A stretch of 35,325 nt of DNA from Litorisediminicola beolgyonensis. Its GTDB lineage: Bacteria > Pseudomonadota > Alphaproteobacteria > Rhodobacterales > Rhodobacteraceae. The stretch covers positions 1 through 35,325 of the forward strand of contig NZ_JBHTMU010000038.1 of the NCBI RefSeq assembly GCF_042679605.1, written 5' to 3'. The notes beneath the pieces were generated by a model. That model was not told the DNA's origin, searched no databases, and worked only from the letters and a program-made list of their open reading frames with translations. The position numbers and the translations under genes were made by a program. Positions 25,192 to 33,988 of the stretch are shown here, piece after piece. Every line of letters starts with the position of its first letter. The stretch's first letter is position 1.

Positions 25192-26025
25192 ATGAAGGCA
25201 TCGGCGGGCGGATACGTCCGGGCGACGGACCTCGGCCATGCGCTGGAGCTGTTGCGCCAGGCGGACGGGATGGGGCGCGTGCTGGCCGGCGGTCAGAGCC
25301 TCGTGGCCGCGATGAACATGCGGCTGACGACGGGCGACATGCTGGTCGACATCTCGCGGCTGTCGGACCTGAGCGGCGTCACCGAAGACGGCGACACGCT
25401 GCGCATCGGCGCGCTGACCCGCCATGTCGAGGTCGGCTCCGATCCTCTCATCGCCGCCCATGTGCCGCTTCTGGCCGACGCGGTGCGCTACATCGCCCAC
25501 GCCGCGATCCGCAATCGCGGCACCATCGGCGGGGCCGCGGCCCATGCCGATCCGGCGGCGGAGTTTCCCGCCTGTCTCGTCGCGCTCGACGCGCGTCTCG
25601 AGGCCACGGGCCCGGACGGCACGCGGACCATTCCCGCCGAGGCGTTCTTCACCGACGTCTTCGAGACGTCGCTCCGCGACGGCGAGATCCTCACCGCCAT
25701 CACCGTGCCCAAGGCCGCCTCGGGCGAGCGGCACGTCATCGAGGAGGTCGCCCGCCGCTCCGGCGATTACGCGCTGGCCGGGCTCTGCCTGGTGAAGCGG
25801 GCCGGGGGGCACCGCCTTGCGCTCTTTTCCGTCGGGCCGACGCCGATCCTCGCCACCTCCGCGATGGAGAAGCTCGATGCGGGCGATCTCGACGGCGCCG
25901 TCGCGGCGCTTGCAGAGGAGATCGACCCGCCGTCGGACACCCAGGCCAGCGCCGCCTATCGCCGCCACCTTGCCGGTGTGCTTCTGCGCCGCGCCGCCGC
26001 GAAGCTTCAGGGAGACGCGCCATGA
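25192..26025 (+). CDS. Molybdenum hydroxylase FAD subunit (CoxM/XdhB-like)
   Basis: A 277-residue FAD-binding subunit of the xanthine dehydrogenase/aldehyde oxidase family. FAD motifs are AGGQSLVAAMNMR (about 31-43) and TIGGAAAHADPAAEFP (about 109-124), and ARRSGDYALAG precedes the C-terminal domain. It passes electrons from the Fe-S subunit to FAD. GGGAGGAG precedes the ATG at 25192; an earlier in-frame ATG at 25132 overlaps the operator and is unlikely. It overlaps the next gene as ATGA. Confidence 0.88.
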   Translation: MKASAGGYVRATDLGHALELLRQADGMGRVLAGGQSLVAAMNMRLTTGDMLVDISRLSDLSGVTEDGDTLRIGALTRHVEVGSDPLIAAHVPLLADAVRYIAHAAIRNRGTIGGAAAHADPAAEFPACLVALDARLEATGPDGTRTIPAEAFFTDVFETSLRDGEILTAITVPKAASGERHVIEEVARRSGDYALAGLCLVKRAGGHRLALFSVGPTPILATSAMEKLDAGDLDGAVAALAEEIDPPSDTQASAAYRRHLAGVLLRRAAAKLQGDAP

Positions 26026-26522
26026 CCGAGATGTTCCGCGACCGGATCGATATCGAGCTGACCGTCAACGGCGAGCCGGTCGAGGCCCGCGTGCCCTCAG
26101 GCCAGCACCTGATCGACTTCCTGCGGACTGAATGCGGTCTCACCGGCGCCCATGCCAGCTGCGAGCACGGCGTCTGCGGCGCCTGCAGCGTGCGGGTCGA
26201 CGGCGCTGCGGTCCGGGGCTGTCTCATGCTCGCCGCGCAGGCCGACGGCGCCGAGATCTGGACCGTCGAGGGCCTGACCGACCGCGCCGAGATCGCCGAC
26301 CTGCAGGCCGCCTTCGTCGCGCGGAACGCGCTGCAATGCGGCTTCTGCACGCCGGGCATGCTGGTCGCCGCGCAGGAGCTCCTGTCCCGGAGCGGCGTGC
26401 CGAGCCGGACCGAGATCCGCGAACACATGTCGGGCAATTACTGCCGCTGCACGGGCTACGAGGCCATCGTCGACGCGGTCGAGGACGTCGCCAAGGCGCG
26501 TGACGGAAAGGGGGCCGCATGA
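26022..26522 (+). CDS. Molybdenum hydroxylase 2Fe-2S subunit (CoxS-like)
   Basis: A 166-residue subunit with two [2Fe-2S] sites. The plant-type ferredoxin site has Cys47, Cys52, Cys55 and Cys67 (SCEHGVCGACSV, then RGC); the second has Cys106, Cys109, Cys141 and Cys143 (CGFCTPGM and CRCTGY). It relays electrons from Mo to FAD. The ATG overlaps the previous stop and its own stop overlaps the next start, so the three subunits are coupled. Confidence 0.93.
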   Translation: MTEMFRDRIDIELTVNGEPVEARVPSGQHLIDFLRTECGLTGAHASCEHGVCGACSVRVDGAAVRGCLMLAAQADGAEIWTVEGLTDRAEIADLQAAFVARNALQCGFCTPGMLVAAQELLSRSGVPSRTEIREHMSGNYCRCTGYEAIVDAVEDVAKARDGKGAA

Positions 26523-28900
26523 CCATCCAGTTCGGAAATCCCGATCGCCCGAACTCCTATATCGGCAAGACCGTCCCGCGCCCGAACGCGGGCAAGCTGG
26601 TGCAGGGCCGTGGCAAGTATGTCGATGACATCGTGCTGCCGCGGATGGTCCATGTGGCCTTCGTCCGCTCGCCCTATGCCCATGCCAGGATCACCGGGAT
26701 CGAGGCCGAAGAGGCAAAATCCGTGAAGGGCGTGCTGCGCGTCTTCACCGGCGCGGATCTGGCCGAGGTCTGCACCCCCTGGGTGGCTGTCCTCGCGCAT
26801 CTCAAGGGCCTCAAGTCCCCGCCCGAGCATGCCATGGCCGTCGACCGTGCCTGCTGGGTCGGCGAGCCTGTCGTCGCCGTGGTCGCCACCTCGCGCGCCG
26901 CGGCCGAGGACGGCGCCGCTCTGGTCGAGGTCGATTACGATCCGCTGCCCGCCGTCACCGACATGATGACCGCGCTCGACGCCGATACTCCCGTCCTGCA
27001 CGACGAGATGGGCGACAACCTCGCATTCCAGCGGCTCCACGAAGAGGGCGACCCGGATGGCGCCTTCGCGCGCGCCCACACCGTCGTCTCGGCCAGGTTC
27101 CGGACCGCGCGGCATACCGGCGTGACGCTCGAGCCGCGCTCGATCCTCGTCGACTGGAACCCCGCCGAAGAGCAGCTCACCGCCTGGCACGCGACCCAGG
27201 CGCCGCACATGATGCAAACCGTCTTCGCCAAGCATCTCGACCTGCCCGAGGGCAAGGTGCGGGTGATCTGCGGCGACGTCGGCGGCTCCTACGGGATCAA
27301 GGTGCATGTCTATCCCGACGAGGTCGCCACCGCCGCGATCGCCAGGATCATGGCCCGTCCGGTCAAGTTCATCGCCGACCGGCTGGAAAGCTTCACCACC
27401 GACATCCACGCCCGCGATCACGAGATCGAGGCGAAGATCGCGGTGGATGCAGAGGGCCGGATCCTCGCCTTCGACGTGGACGACTGGACCGCGATCGGGG
27501 CCTATTCGGTCTACCCGCGCACCTCGGCCATCGAGGGCAACCAGGTCGTGAACCTCTGCGGTGGCCCTTACGATTTCGCCGATTACCGCGCCAAGACCAC
27601 CGTGGTCTTCCAGAACAAGACGCCGACTTGCCAGTATCGCGCGGTCGGCCATCCCATCGCCGTCGCGATCACCGAAGGGCTGGTCGACATGGCCGCGGCC
27701 GAGCTCGGAATCGATCCGGTCGAGATCCGGCGGCGCAACATGTATGCCGACGACGCCTATCCAGTGACCTCGCCCGCCAAGATGCGGTTCGAGGGGCTGT
27801 CGCATCACGCCTCGATGGACAAGCTCCTGGAGCTCATGGATTACGACGCGCTCCGCGCCGACCAGGCGCGGGCGCGCGCCGAGGGCAAGCATCGCGGCAT
27901 CGGCATCGCGAGCTTCATCGAGCTGACCAATCCCTCGCCGTTCATGTACGGCATCGGCGGCGCGCGGATCTCGGCGCAGGACGGATGCACCGTGCGGATG
28001 GATCCCGACGGCTCCATCGTCGCGCTCTCGGGCGTGACCGAGCAGGGACAGGGGACCGAGGCGATGCTGTCGCAGATCGTGGCCGAAGGCGTCGGCGTGT
28101 CGCCCTCGAAGGTGCGGGTGATCACCGGGGACACGCAGGTCACGCCCTATGGCGGCGGCACCTGGGCGTCGCGCGGGGCCGGGATCGGCGGCGAGGCGGC
28201 GCTGCAATCGGCGCGCGCGCTCCGGGACTCGATCCTCGAGGTCGCGGCCTCGATGCTGCAGGCCGACCAGGCCTCGCTCGACATCCGCGACGGCGCGGTG
28301 GTCGATGCGGGCACCGGAGACGAGCGCATGCCGCTCGAGGAACTGGGCCGGATCGTCTACTTCCGCGGCGACACCCTGCCCAAGGGGCTGCCGCGCGAGC
28401 TGGTCCAGACCCGGCATTTTATCACCTCGGAATATCCCTTCGCCTTCACCAACGGCGTCCAGGCCTCCTATCTCGAGGTCGATACCGACACCGGCGTGGT
28501 CACGCTTCTGAACCATTGGTGCGTCGAGGATTGCGGCCGGGTGATCAACCCGCAGCTCGTCGACGAGCAGATCCGCGGCGGCATCGTCCAGGGCCTGGGC
28601 GGAGCGCTTTTCGAGGAGATCCATTACGACGCCGAGGGCCAGCTCCTGAACGGCTCGATGGCCGATTACCTCGTGCCGATGGCCGCCGAGATGCCCGACA
28701 TGGTGATCGGCCATGTGGAGACCCCGACCAAGGAAAGCGCGCTCGGAGCCAAGGGCGCGGGCGAGGCCGGAACCGCCGGCGCACCGGCGGCGGTCATGAA
28801 TGCGATCAACGACGCGTTGCGCCCGCTCGGGGCGCAGGTCACCGAGATGCCCTTTACCCCCGAACGCATCCTGCGCGCGCTCGGGGCGATCTCTGACTGA
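26519..28900 (+). CDS. Molybdenum hydroxylase catalytic subunit (xanthine dehydrogenase/aldehyde oxidase family)
   Basis: A 793-residue Mo-molybdopterin subunit. The N-terminal GKTVPRPNAGKLVQGRGKYVDDI and the VGEPVVAVVATSRAAAEDGAALVEVDYDPLPAV block are family hallmarks, as are GGSYGIKVHVYPDE and the C-terminal GAKGAGEAGTAGAP with the catalytic base Glu749. The loop at 371-379 reads CQYRAVGHP, so the Cu-binding cysteine of true CO dehydrogenase (AYxCSFR) is missing; this is a hydroxylase of another substrate. The adjacent TRAP transporter suggests a carboxylate or aromatic acid, which is inference. ATG overlaps the previous stop. Confidence 0.9.
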   Translation: MTIQFGNPDRPNSYIGKTVPRPNAGKLVQGRGKYVDDIVLPRMVHVAFVRSPYAHARITGIEAEEAKSVKGVLRVFTGADLAEVCTPWVAVLAHLKGLKSPPEHAMAVDRACWVGEPVVAVVATSRAAAEDGAALVEVDYDPLPAVTDMMTALDADTPVLHDEMGDNLAFQRLHEEGDPDGAFARAHTVVSARFRTARHTGVTLEPRSILVDWNPAEEQLTAWHATQAPHMMQTVFAKHLDLPEGKVRVICGDVGGSYGIKVHVYPDEVATAAIARIMARPVKFIADRLESFTTDIHARDHEIEAKIAVDAEGRILAFDVDDWTAIGAYSVYPRTSAIEGNQVVNLCGGPYDFADYRAKTTVVFQNKTPTCQYRAVGHPIAVAITEGLVDMAAAELGIDPVEIRRRNMYADDAYPVTSPAKMRFEGLSHHASMDKLLELMDYDALRADQARARAEGKHRGIGIASFIELTNPSPFMYGIGGARISAQDGCTVRMDPDGSIVALSGVTEQGQGTEAMLSQIVAEGVGVSPSKVRVITGDTQVTPYGGGTWASRGAGIGGEAALQSARALRDSILEVAASMLQADQASLDIRDGAVVDAGTGDERMPLEELGRIVYFRGDTLPKGLPRELVQTRHFITSEYPFAFTNGVQASYLEVDTDTGVVTLLNHWCVEDCGRVINPQLVDEQIRGGIVQGLGGALFEEIHYDAEGQLLNGSMADYLVPMAAEMPDMVIGHVETPTKESALGAKGAGEAGTAGAPAAVMNAINDALRPLGAQVTEMPFTPERILRALGAISD

Positions 28901-28948
28901 ACGGAAACCAAGGGCGGTGGAGGAGCCGCCCGGATGGAGGAGACTGAC

Positions 28949-29998
28949 ATGAAACTGACCACCCTGACGGCCACGCTGGCCTTGGCCGCGGGCGCCGCGA
29001 GCGCCCAGGAGACGATCACCGTCAATATCGGCTCGTCGCACCCGGAGGCGAATATCTGGGTCTACGCGATGAAGAACACCTTCCAGCCCGAGGTGAACCG
29101 CATCCTCTCGGAGAACGGCAACGAGTACCAGGTGGACTGGGTCGAGGCCTATGCCGGCACGCTCTACAAGTTCACCGACACCCGCGAGGCGGTGATGGAC
29201 GGCATCGTCGATGTCGGCATGGTCGGCACGGTCTGGGAAGGCGCGAACATGCCGCTCCAGAACGTCACCTATTTCACGCCGTTTGCCACCGAAGACCACA
29301 AGATGATCATCGAGATCTTCGACGATCTCTCCGAGAACCTGCCCGAGCTGCGCGACAGCTGGGCCGAGAACGGCATGGTCCACCTGTCCTCGCTGATCAC
29401 CGACAGCTACGACATCTACGGCACCTTCCCGGTCGCCACGATGGCCGACCTGCAGAACCGCAAGTTGAACGCGCCGGGCACCTCGGCCAACTGGCTGCAG
29501 AACACCGGGGCGACGCCCGTGGATGGCGCGCTGACCACCTATTACACCAATATCCAGACCGGGGTGACCGAGGGCACGCTGTCCTTCGCCTCGGGCATCC
29601 TGCCGACCCGCGTCTACGAGGTCGCGCCGGAACTGACCCGCGTCGGCATCGGCTCGATGTATTTCGGCGGCATCGCGGCCAACAAGGATTTCTTCGACGG
29701 TCTGCCTGAGCCGGTGCAGGCGGCGATGAAAGAGGCCGCCGCGGCGACCTCGGTCGCGCATGGCGATTACGTGGCCGATCTTGCCGCGCGCGCCCTCGAC
29801 GAGATGCAGGCCGCGGGTCTGACGATCCACGAGCTGCCCGCCGAAGAGAAGACCAAGTGGGTCGAGGGCCTGCCGAACATCATCGAGCCCTGGCTCGAGC
29901 AGACCGGTGACGCCGGGAAGGTCGTGCTCAAGGCCTATTTCGACGCGCTCCGCGAGCGTGGCGCGACGCCGCTGCGCAACTGGGACGAAGGGCTGTAA
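28949..29998 (+). CDS. TRAP transporter periplasmic substrate-binding protein (DctP-like)
   Basis: A 349-residue periplasmic binding protein. Residues 1-20 form a Sec signal peptide with ASA-Q as likely cleavage. The TRAP-binding fold is indicated by a YAGTLYKFTDTREAVMDGIVDVGMVG segment and by NRKLNAPGTSANWLQNTGATPV near the middle. GGAGGAG precedes the ATG. It binds the substrate for the DctQ/DctM permease downstream. A strong hairpin follows in the 80-base gap before dctQ. Confidence 0.88.
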   Translation: MKLTTLTATLALAAGAASAQETITVNIGSSHPEANIWVYAMKNTFQPEVNRILSENGNEYQVDWVEAYAGTLYKFTDTREAVMDGIVDVGMVGTVWEGANMPLQNVTYFTPFATEDHKMIIEIFDDLSENLPELRDSWAENGMVHLSSLITDSYDIYGTFPVATMADLQNRKLNAPGTSANWLQNTGATPVDGALTTYYTNIQTGVTEGTLSFASGILPTRVYEVAPELTRVGIGSMYFGGIAANKDFFDGLPEPVQAAMKEAAAATSVAHGDYVADLAARALDEMQAAGLTIHELPAEEKTKWVEGLPNIIEPWLEQTGDAGKVVLKAYFDALRERGATPLRNWDEGL

Positions 29999-30019
29999 GC
30001 TCGTCCGGACCGAAAAGAT

Positions 30020-30053
30020 GCGGCCCGCCCGGGACACCCTCCGGTCGGGCCGC
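30020..30053 (+). promoter_or_regulatory. Intercistronic hairpin between dctP and dctQ
   Basis: GCGGCCCG (30020-30027) pairs with CGGGCCGC (30046-30053); after a C/T mismatch, CCGG (30029-30032) pairs with CCGG (30041-30044) around an 8-base loop. There is no T-tract, so it is more likely an mRNA-stabilising or partial-attenuation element that raises binding-protein level over permease. Confidence 0.6.
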
Positions 30054-30078
30054 TCCGCAAGATCTTGGGAGACCCGCG

Positions 30079-30642
30079 ATGAGCGAGGAGACCGCAGCGC
30101 AAAGTGACGACGCCTTCGTGCCGCGCTTCTCGGAGGCGCCCTTCGGTGCCGTCCTGGGCAGCGTCGCGGCGGTCATGTCCTCGGTCGGCACGGCCTGGAT
30201 CGGGGTGCTGATGGCGCTGATCGTGGCCGACGTGATCGGCCGGAACTTCCTCGATGCGCCGATCACCGGCGTCTCCGAGATCGCCGCCCGCTCCGTCGTC
30301 GCCATCGTCTTCCTGCAGGTCGCCGCCGCGATCCTGCAGAAGCGCCTGACCCGCGCCGATTTCCTGATCCGCCGTCTCGAAGGGTCTTCGCCCAAGGCGG
30401 TCTCGCTGATCGAGACGTTTTTCTGCCTCGTCGGGGCCGCGGTCTTCTCGCTGGTCCTCTGGGCCTCCTTTCCGAAATTCCTCGATGCCTGGACCACCTC
30501 CGAGTTCTTCGGCGTCCAGGGCGTCTTCACCATCCCGACCTGGCCGTTCCGCGGCATCACGGTCCTGGGCTCCGCCGTCGCCGCGCTGGCCGCGCTCTAC
30601 CGCGCCCTCGAAGAGATCAGAACCGTCCGGAGGCTCGCATGA
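30079..30642 (+). CDS. TRAP transporter small permease (DctQ-like)
   Basis: A 187-residue protein with four membrane helices (about 24-54, 66-88, 108-128 and 148-170). The GVSEIAARSVVAIVFLQVA segment and size match DctQ. It pairs with the large permease. GGGAG precedes the ATG, and the stop overlaps dctM as ATGA (30639-30642). Confidence 0.88.
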   Translation: MSEETAAQSDDAFVPRFSEAPFGAVLGSVAAVMSSVGTAWIGVLMALIVADVIGRNFLDAPITGVSEIAARSVVAIVFLQVAAAILQKRLTRADFLIRRLEGSSPKAVSLIETFFCLVGAAVFSLVLWASFPKFLDAWTTSEFFGVQGVFTIPTWPFRGITVLGSAVAALAALYRALEEIRTVRRLA

Positions 30643-31970
30643 CCACGCTCACCATCGGCTTCATCCTGATCGCGCTGCTGATCGCGCTTGTGCTTCTGGG
30701 CATGCAGATCGCCTATGCGCTCTTCTCCGTCGCCTTCGTCGGCATCTGGATCATCCGCGACAATCTCGGTCTGGCCTTCCGCATGCTGGAGCTCACGGCC
30801 TATTCCGGCATCGCCGACTACCTCTTCGCGACCATTCCGCTTTTCGTGCTGATGGGATTGCTGGTCAGCGTCTCGAATGTCGGGCGCGACACGTTCGAGG
30901 TCGCCGAGGAGGTGCTGCGCCGCATGATCTGCGGACTGGGGGTCGCGACGGTCGCGGCCAACACCATCTTCGCGGCGGTCACCGGCGTCTCCATCGCCTC
31001 GGCGGCGGTCTTCACCCGCGTCGCGGTGCCCGAGATGACCCGGCACGGCTACCGTCCGTCCTTTTCGGCGGGCACGGTCGCGGGCTCCTCGGTCCTGGGA
31101 ATGTTGATCCCGCCCTCGCTTCTCCTGATCATCTACGGCGTCCTCGCCGAGGTCTCCATCGGCGGCATGTTCATCGCCGGGATCCTGCCCGGGTTGATGC
31201 TCGCAGGCGGTTTCGTGGCGATGCTCGTGGCGATCACGATGCTCTTTCCCGGCTTCGTGCTGACCGACCCCGAGGCCGTGCGCGAGCGGCGTCTCGACAC
31301 CGAGATCGAGCGCATGCCGCTCGGCACGATGGCGGCCAAGCTCATCCCGATCGTGGCGCTGGTGATCCTGGTCCTGGGCGGCCTCTATTCGGGCTTCTTC
31401 ACACCGACCGAGGCCGGAGGCATCGGCGCGTTCGGAGCGCTGATCGTCGCGCTGTCGCGCCGCAGCCTCGACCGGCACAAGCTCTGGCAGGTGATGAAGC
31501 AGACCGGCGTGATCTCGGTCTCGATCCTGCTCCTGCTGATCGCCGCCTCCTTCTACTCGCGGATGCTGTCGATCGCGGGGCTTCCCAATGCCATCGCCGG
31601 TCTGGTGACCGATAGCGGGTTCGGACCGCTCGGGTTCCTGTTCTTCTACGCGGTGATCATCCTCCTGATGGGCATGATCCTCGATTCGACCTCGATCCTC
31701 CTGATCATGGTCCCCATCGCGGCACCCATCGCCCAGGGCATGGGCATCGATCTCAGCCATTTCGGCATCGTCACGGTGATCGCGGTCGAGATCGGGCTTC
31801 TGACGCCACCCTTCGGGATTTCGGTCTTCACCGTGCACAACACGCTCAACGACCCGAACGTGTCGGTCGAGCAGATCTTCGCCGCGACCCTGCCGTTCAT
31901 CCTGGTGATGCTGGTCGTCCTCGTGATCGTCGCGCTGATCCCGGCGACGGCCACGGTCTTCCTCTACTGA
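30639..31970 (+). CDS. TRAP transporter large permease (DctM-like)
   Basis: A 443-residue inner-membrane protein with about 12 helices, the Na+-driven channel subunit of a TRAP transporter. Family segments include AVTGVSIASAAVFTRVAVPEM, GSSVLGMLIPPSLLLIIYG, FTPTEAGGIGAFGAL and a C-terminal IGLLTPPFGISVFTVH. It likely brings in the substrate of the upstream molybdenum hydroxylase. Only 14 bases separate its stop from the convergent DUF411 gene. Confidence 0.93.
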   Translation: MTTLTIGFILIALLIALVLLGMQIAYALFSVAFVGIWIIRDNLGLAFRMLELTAYSGIADYLFATIPLFVLMGLLVSVSNVGRDTFEVAEEVLRRMICGLGVATVAANTIFAAVTGVSIASAAVFTRVAVPEMTRHGYRPSFSAGTVAGSSVLGMLIPPSLLLIIYGVLAEVSIGGMFIAGILPGLMLAGGFVAMLVAITMLFPGFVLTDPEAVRERRLDTEIERMPLGTMAAKLIPIVALVILVLGGLYSGFFTPTEAGGIGAFGALIVALSRRSLDRHKLWQVMKQTGVISVSILLLLIAASFYSRMLSIAGLPNAIAGLVTDSGFGPLGFLFFYAVIILLMGMILDSTSILLIMVPIAAPIAQGMGIDLSHFGIVTVIAVEIGLLTPPFGISVFTVHNTLNDPNVSVEQIFAATLPFILVMLVVLVIVALIPATATVFLY

Positions 31971-31984
31971 CGCGCGACCGGCCC

Positions 31985-32434
31985 TCAGCCGTGCCGCGCC
32001 CAGACCTCGGTGCTGCCGTCTTTGCGAATCAGGAGCGTGGCATAGGCGTCGCTGCGCCCGTCCATCTCCATCCCCGGTGAGCCGATGGGCATCCCCGGCA
32101 CCGAGAGGCCAAGCGCGTCGGGCCGCTCCGCCAACAGCCGCTGCACGTCCTCGGCGGGCACATGGCCCTCGATCACGTAGCCCTCGATCAGCCCGGTGTG
32201 GCAGGACGCGAGCTCCGGAGTGAGCCCGACCGACGCCTTAACCTCGTTCAGGCGGCCCTGGTCGACGTCCCGCGCCTCGACCGCGAAGCCCGCGTCTTCC
32301 ATATGCGCGATCCAGGCCGAGCAGCAGCCGCAGGTCGGCGATTTGAACACCTCGATCCGGTGCGGCGCGGCCAGCGCCGGTCGCCCCAGAGCGAGCGCGC
32401 CGAGCGTTGTCAGGACGAACTGCCTGCGGTTCAT
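31985..32434 (-). CDS. DUF411 periplasmic copper-binding protein (CutG-like)
   Basis: A 149-residue exported protein. The N-terminus MNRRQFVLTTLGALALGRPALAA is a Tat/Sec-type signal. The DUF411 core has SPTCGCCSAW (Cys35, Cys37, Cys38), ASCHTG (Cys78-His79), EGHVPAEDV and GMPIGSPGMEM, all candidate copper ligands. AAGGAG (complement of 32441-32446) fixes the ATG at 32434. It follows the multicopper oxidase gene with a 37-base gap. In R. capsulatus a DUF411 gene (cutG) follows cutO; the same order here supports a copper-supply or detoxification role. Confidence 0.88.
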   Translation of the reverse strand: MNRRQFVLTTLGALALGRPALAAPHRIEVFKSPTCGCCSAWIAHMEDAGFAVEARDVDQGRLNEVKASVGLTPELASCHTGLIEGYVIEGHVPAEDVQRLLAERPDALGLSVPGMPIGSPGMEMDGRSDAYATLLIRKDGSTEVWARHG

Positions 32435-32471
32435 GTGTGTCTCCTTGTCCATGCGGGGCGGGCGCAAACCA

Positions 32472-33857
32472 TCAGGTCACGCGCAACCAGGTCATCATCC
32501 CCCCGGCGGAATGCTCCAGCATGTGACAATGCAGAAGCCAGTCTCCGGGATTGTCGGCCACAAAGGCGATCTCGGCGGTCTCGCCGCGCTCCATCAAGAG
32601 CGTGTCGCGCCACGGCCCGAGGCTGCCATCCTCCGCCACCCGCCGGAAATGATGCCCGTGAAGATGCATCCCATGCGCCCAGGCAGTGTCGTTGGCGATA
32701 GCGATCCGGACCGTCTCGCCGCGTGCAGCCTCGATCAGCGGTGTCTCGGGCATATCGGCCATGCCGTTGAAGGCCCAGACCTTTCCGGCCGCGGCCATCT
32801 CGCGCATGTCCACCTGCCGACCGTCCATCATCGCGCCGGACATCCGCCCCATCGCGCCGCCTTCCATCAGGAGCTCGGCGCGTCGCGCGGTTCCGAGGTC
32901 CCCGAGCGCCGCCATCGGGTTCGGGGGCAGGGGCGTCGGTGCCCCGCGCTCGGGGCTGTCCGCCACGCCCCGGACCGGAAAGCTCGCGATCGCGTAGCCG
33001 CCATCGCGCTCGAGGCTCAGAAGCAGCGCCTCGCCGCCATCCTCGGCGGTGACATCGACGATCAGGTCGGCACGCTGCGCGGGTGCCAGCGTCAGCCCGT
33101 CGAGCGGCTCCGGGGTCTCGAGCGGCATGCCGTCGAGCGCCACGACCCAGCCGCTGAGACCCTGGCTCTCCAGCTCGAAAATCCGCGCATTGGCGGTGTT
33201 CACCAGCCGCAGCCGCATCCGCGTCTTCGAGGGCACCTCGCGCGTCCAGGCGCCGTCGCCGTTCACCGTGATCCAGTTGCCGATCCGCCCGGCATGGGCC
33301 CAGTCGTGCAACTCTCCGAAGCCCCCGGCGATCTCGGCGGTGTCGGTCATCCGCCAATCGTCGATCAGGAGCACCTCGTCGAGATCGACCTCCGGCGCGC
33401 CCTCGGCCTCTTCCACGATCAGTGCACCGTAGAGACCGCGCGCCATCTGCTCCCAGCTGCGGTTATGCGGGTGATACCAGTAGGTGCCCGCATCGGGCAG
33501 GGCGAAGTCGTAGAGGAACTCCGCGCCCGGCTCGACCGCCTCCTGCGTCAGGCCCGCGACCCCGTCCATCGCGTTGGCGATCCGGATGCCGTGCCAGTGA
33601 ACGCTCGAGGGCTGGGGCAGGGCATTGACGAAGCGCCGCGCCAGCCGCTCTCCCTGAGGCACCCGCAACGTCGGACCGGGCAGGGCGCCGTCATAGGCCC
33701 AGACCTCGGTGTCGGGATATCCTGGCGGCGCGATCTGCGCGCGGGCGACGCGGGCCTCGAGCGCCGGGGTGGCCTCGGCGCTCGCGATGCGGGGCAGGGA
33801 GAGGAGCGCGGCACTGCCGAGGAGGGCTTGGTGGAACTGGCGGCGGGTCAGGCTCAT
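32472..33857 (-). CDS. Multicopper oxidase, CueO/CutO-like
   Basis: A 461-residue periplasmic cuprous oxidase. MSLTRRQFHQALLGSAALLSLPRIASA is a Tat signal with twin arginines. The copper sites are complete: HWHG (87-90), HPH (129-131), HGMHLHGH (395-402) and HCHMLEH (443-449) with axial Met454. A Met-rich insert at 331-354 has seven methionines, as in CueO, which binds Cu(I). I chose the ATG at 33857 because an upstream extension to 34019 would begin inside the predicted promoter. It is the first full gene of the copper operon. Confidence 0.94.
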   Translation of the reverse strand: MSLTRRQFHQALLGSAALLSLPRIASAEATPALEARVARAQIAPPGYPDTEVWAYDGALPGPTLRVPQGERLARRFVNALPQPSSVHWHGIRIANAMDGVAGLTQEAVEPGAEFLYDFALPDAGTYWYHPHNRSWEQMARGLYGALIVEEAEGAPEVDLDEVLLIDDWRMTDTAEIAGGFGELHDWAHAGRIGNWITVNGDGAWTREVPSKTRMRLRLVNTANARIFELESQGLSGWVVALDGMPLETPEPLDGLTLAPAQRADLIVDVTAEDGGEALLLSLERDGGYAIASFPVRGVADSPERGAPTPLPPNPMAALGDLGTARRAELLMEGGAMGRMSGAMMDGRQVDMREMAAAGKVWAFNGMADMPETPLIEAARGETVRIAIANDTAWAHGMHLHGHHFRRVAEDGSLGPWRDTLLMERGETAEIAFVADNPGDWLLHCHMLEHSAGGMMTWLRVT

Positions 33858-33958
33858 GCGCTCGCCCCCCGAAGCCAGCGGGCCGCGACCCGAGCGTCGC
33901 CCGGACCTGTCTTGAGTCCGATTTTTCCTGATGTCGCGCCCCGTATCGCCGCCTGCAT
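33854..33958 (-). CDS. Possible 34-residue leader ORF upstream of the multicopper oxidase
   Basis: On the minus strand an ATG at 33958, six bases after a GGGAGG ribosome binding site, opens 34 codons (start MQAAIRGATSGKIGLK) and stops at TGA overlapping the oxidase ATG (ATGA). It has no cysteine, signal peptide or proline stall motif, so it is unlike the cutF leader of R. capsulatus. It may couple or attenuate translation of the oxidase. Real translation is uncertain. Confidence 0.4.
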   Translation of the reverse strand: MQAAIRGATSGKIGLKTGPGDARVAARWLRGASA

Positions 33959-33988
33959 GAGCCGCCTCCCTGTCATCCTTCGCCTGAT

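Noticed and set aside
26519..28900. Carbon monoxide dehydrogenase large subunit
   Set aside because: The active-site loop lacks the cysteine of form I CO dehydrogenase (CQYRAVGHP instead of AYxCSFR).
26456..30037. 1193-codon minus-strand frame opposite the molybdenum hydroxylase and dctP
   Set aside because: Same GC-bias shadow; no domain is recognisable and the opposite strand encodes known families throughout.
31967..31988. Third stop-codon hairpin between dctM and the DUF411 gene
   Set aside because: CTGA and TCAG could pair, but the inner bases do not form a stable stem.
33854..33958. CutF-type leader protein
   Set aside because: The short ORF has no signal peptide, no cysteine pair and no proline-rich stall end, so it is not that family.
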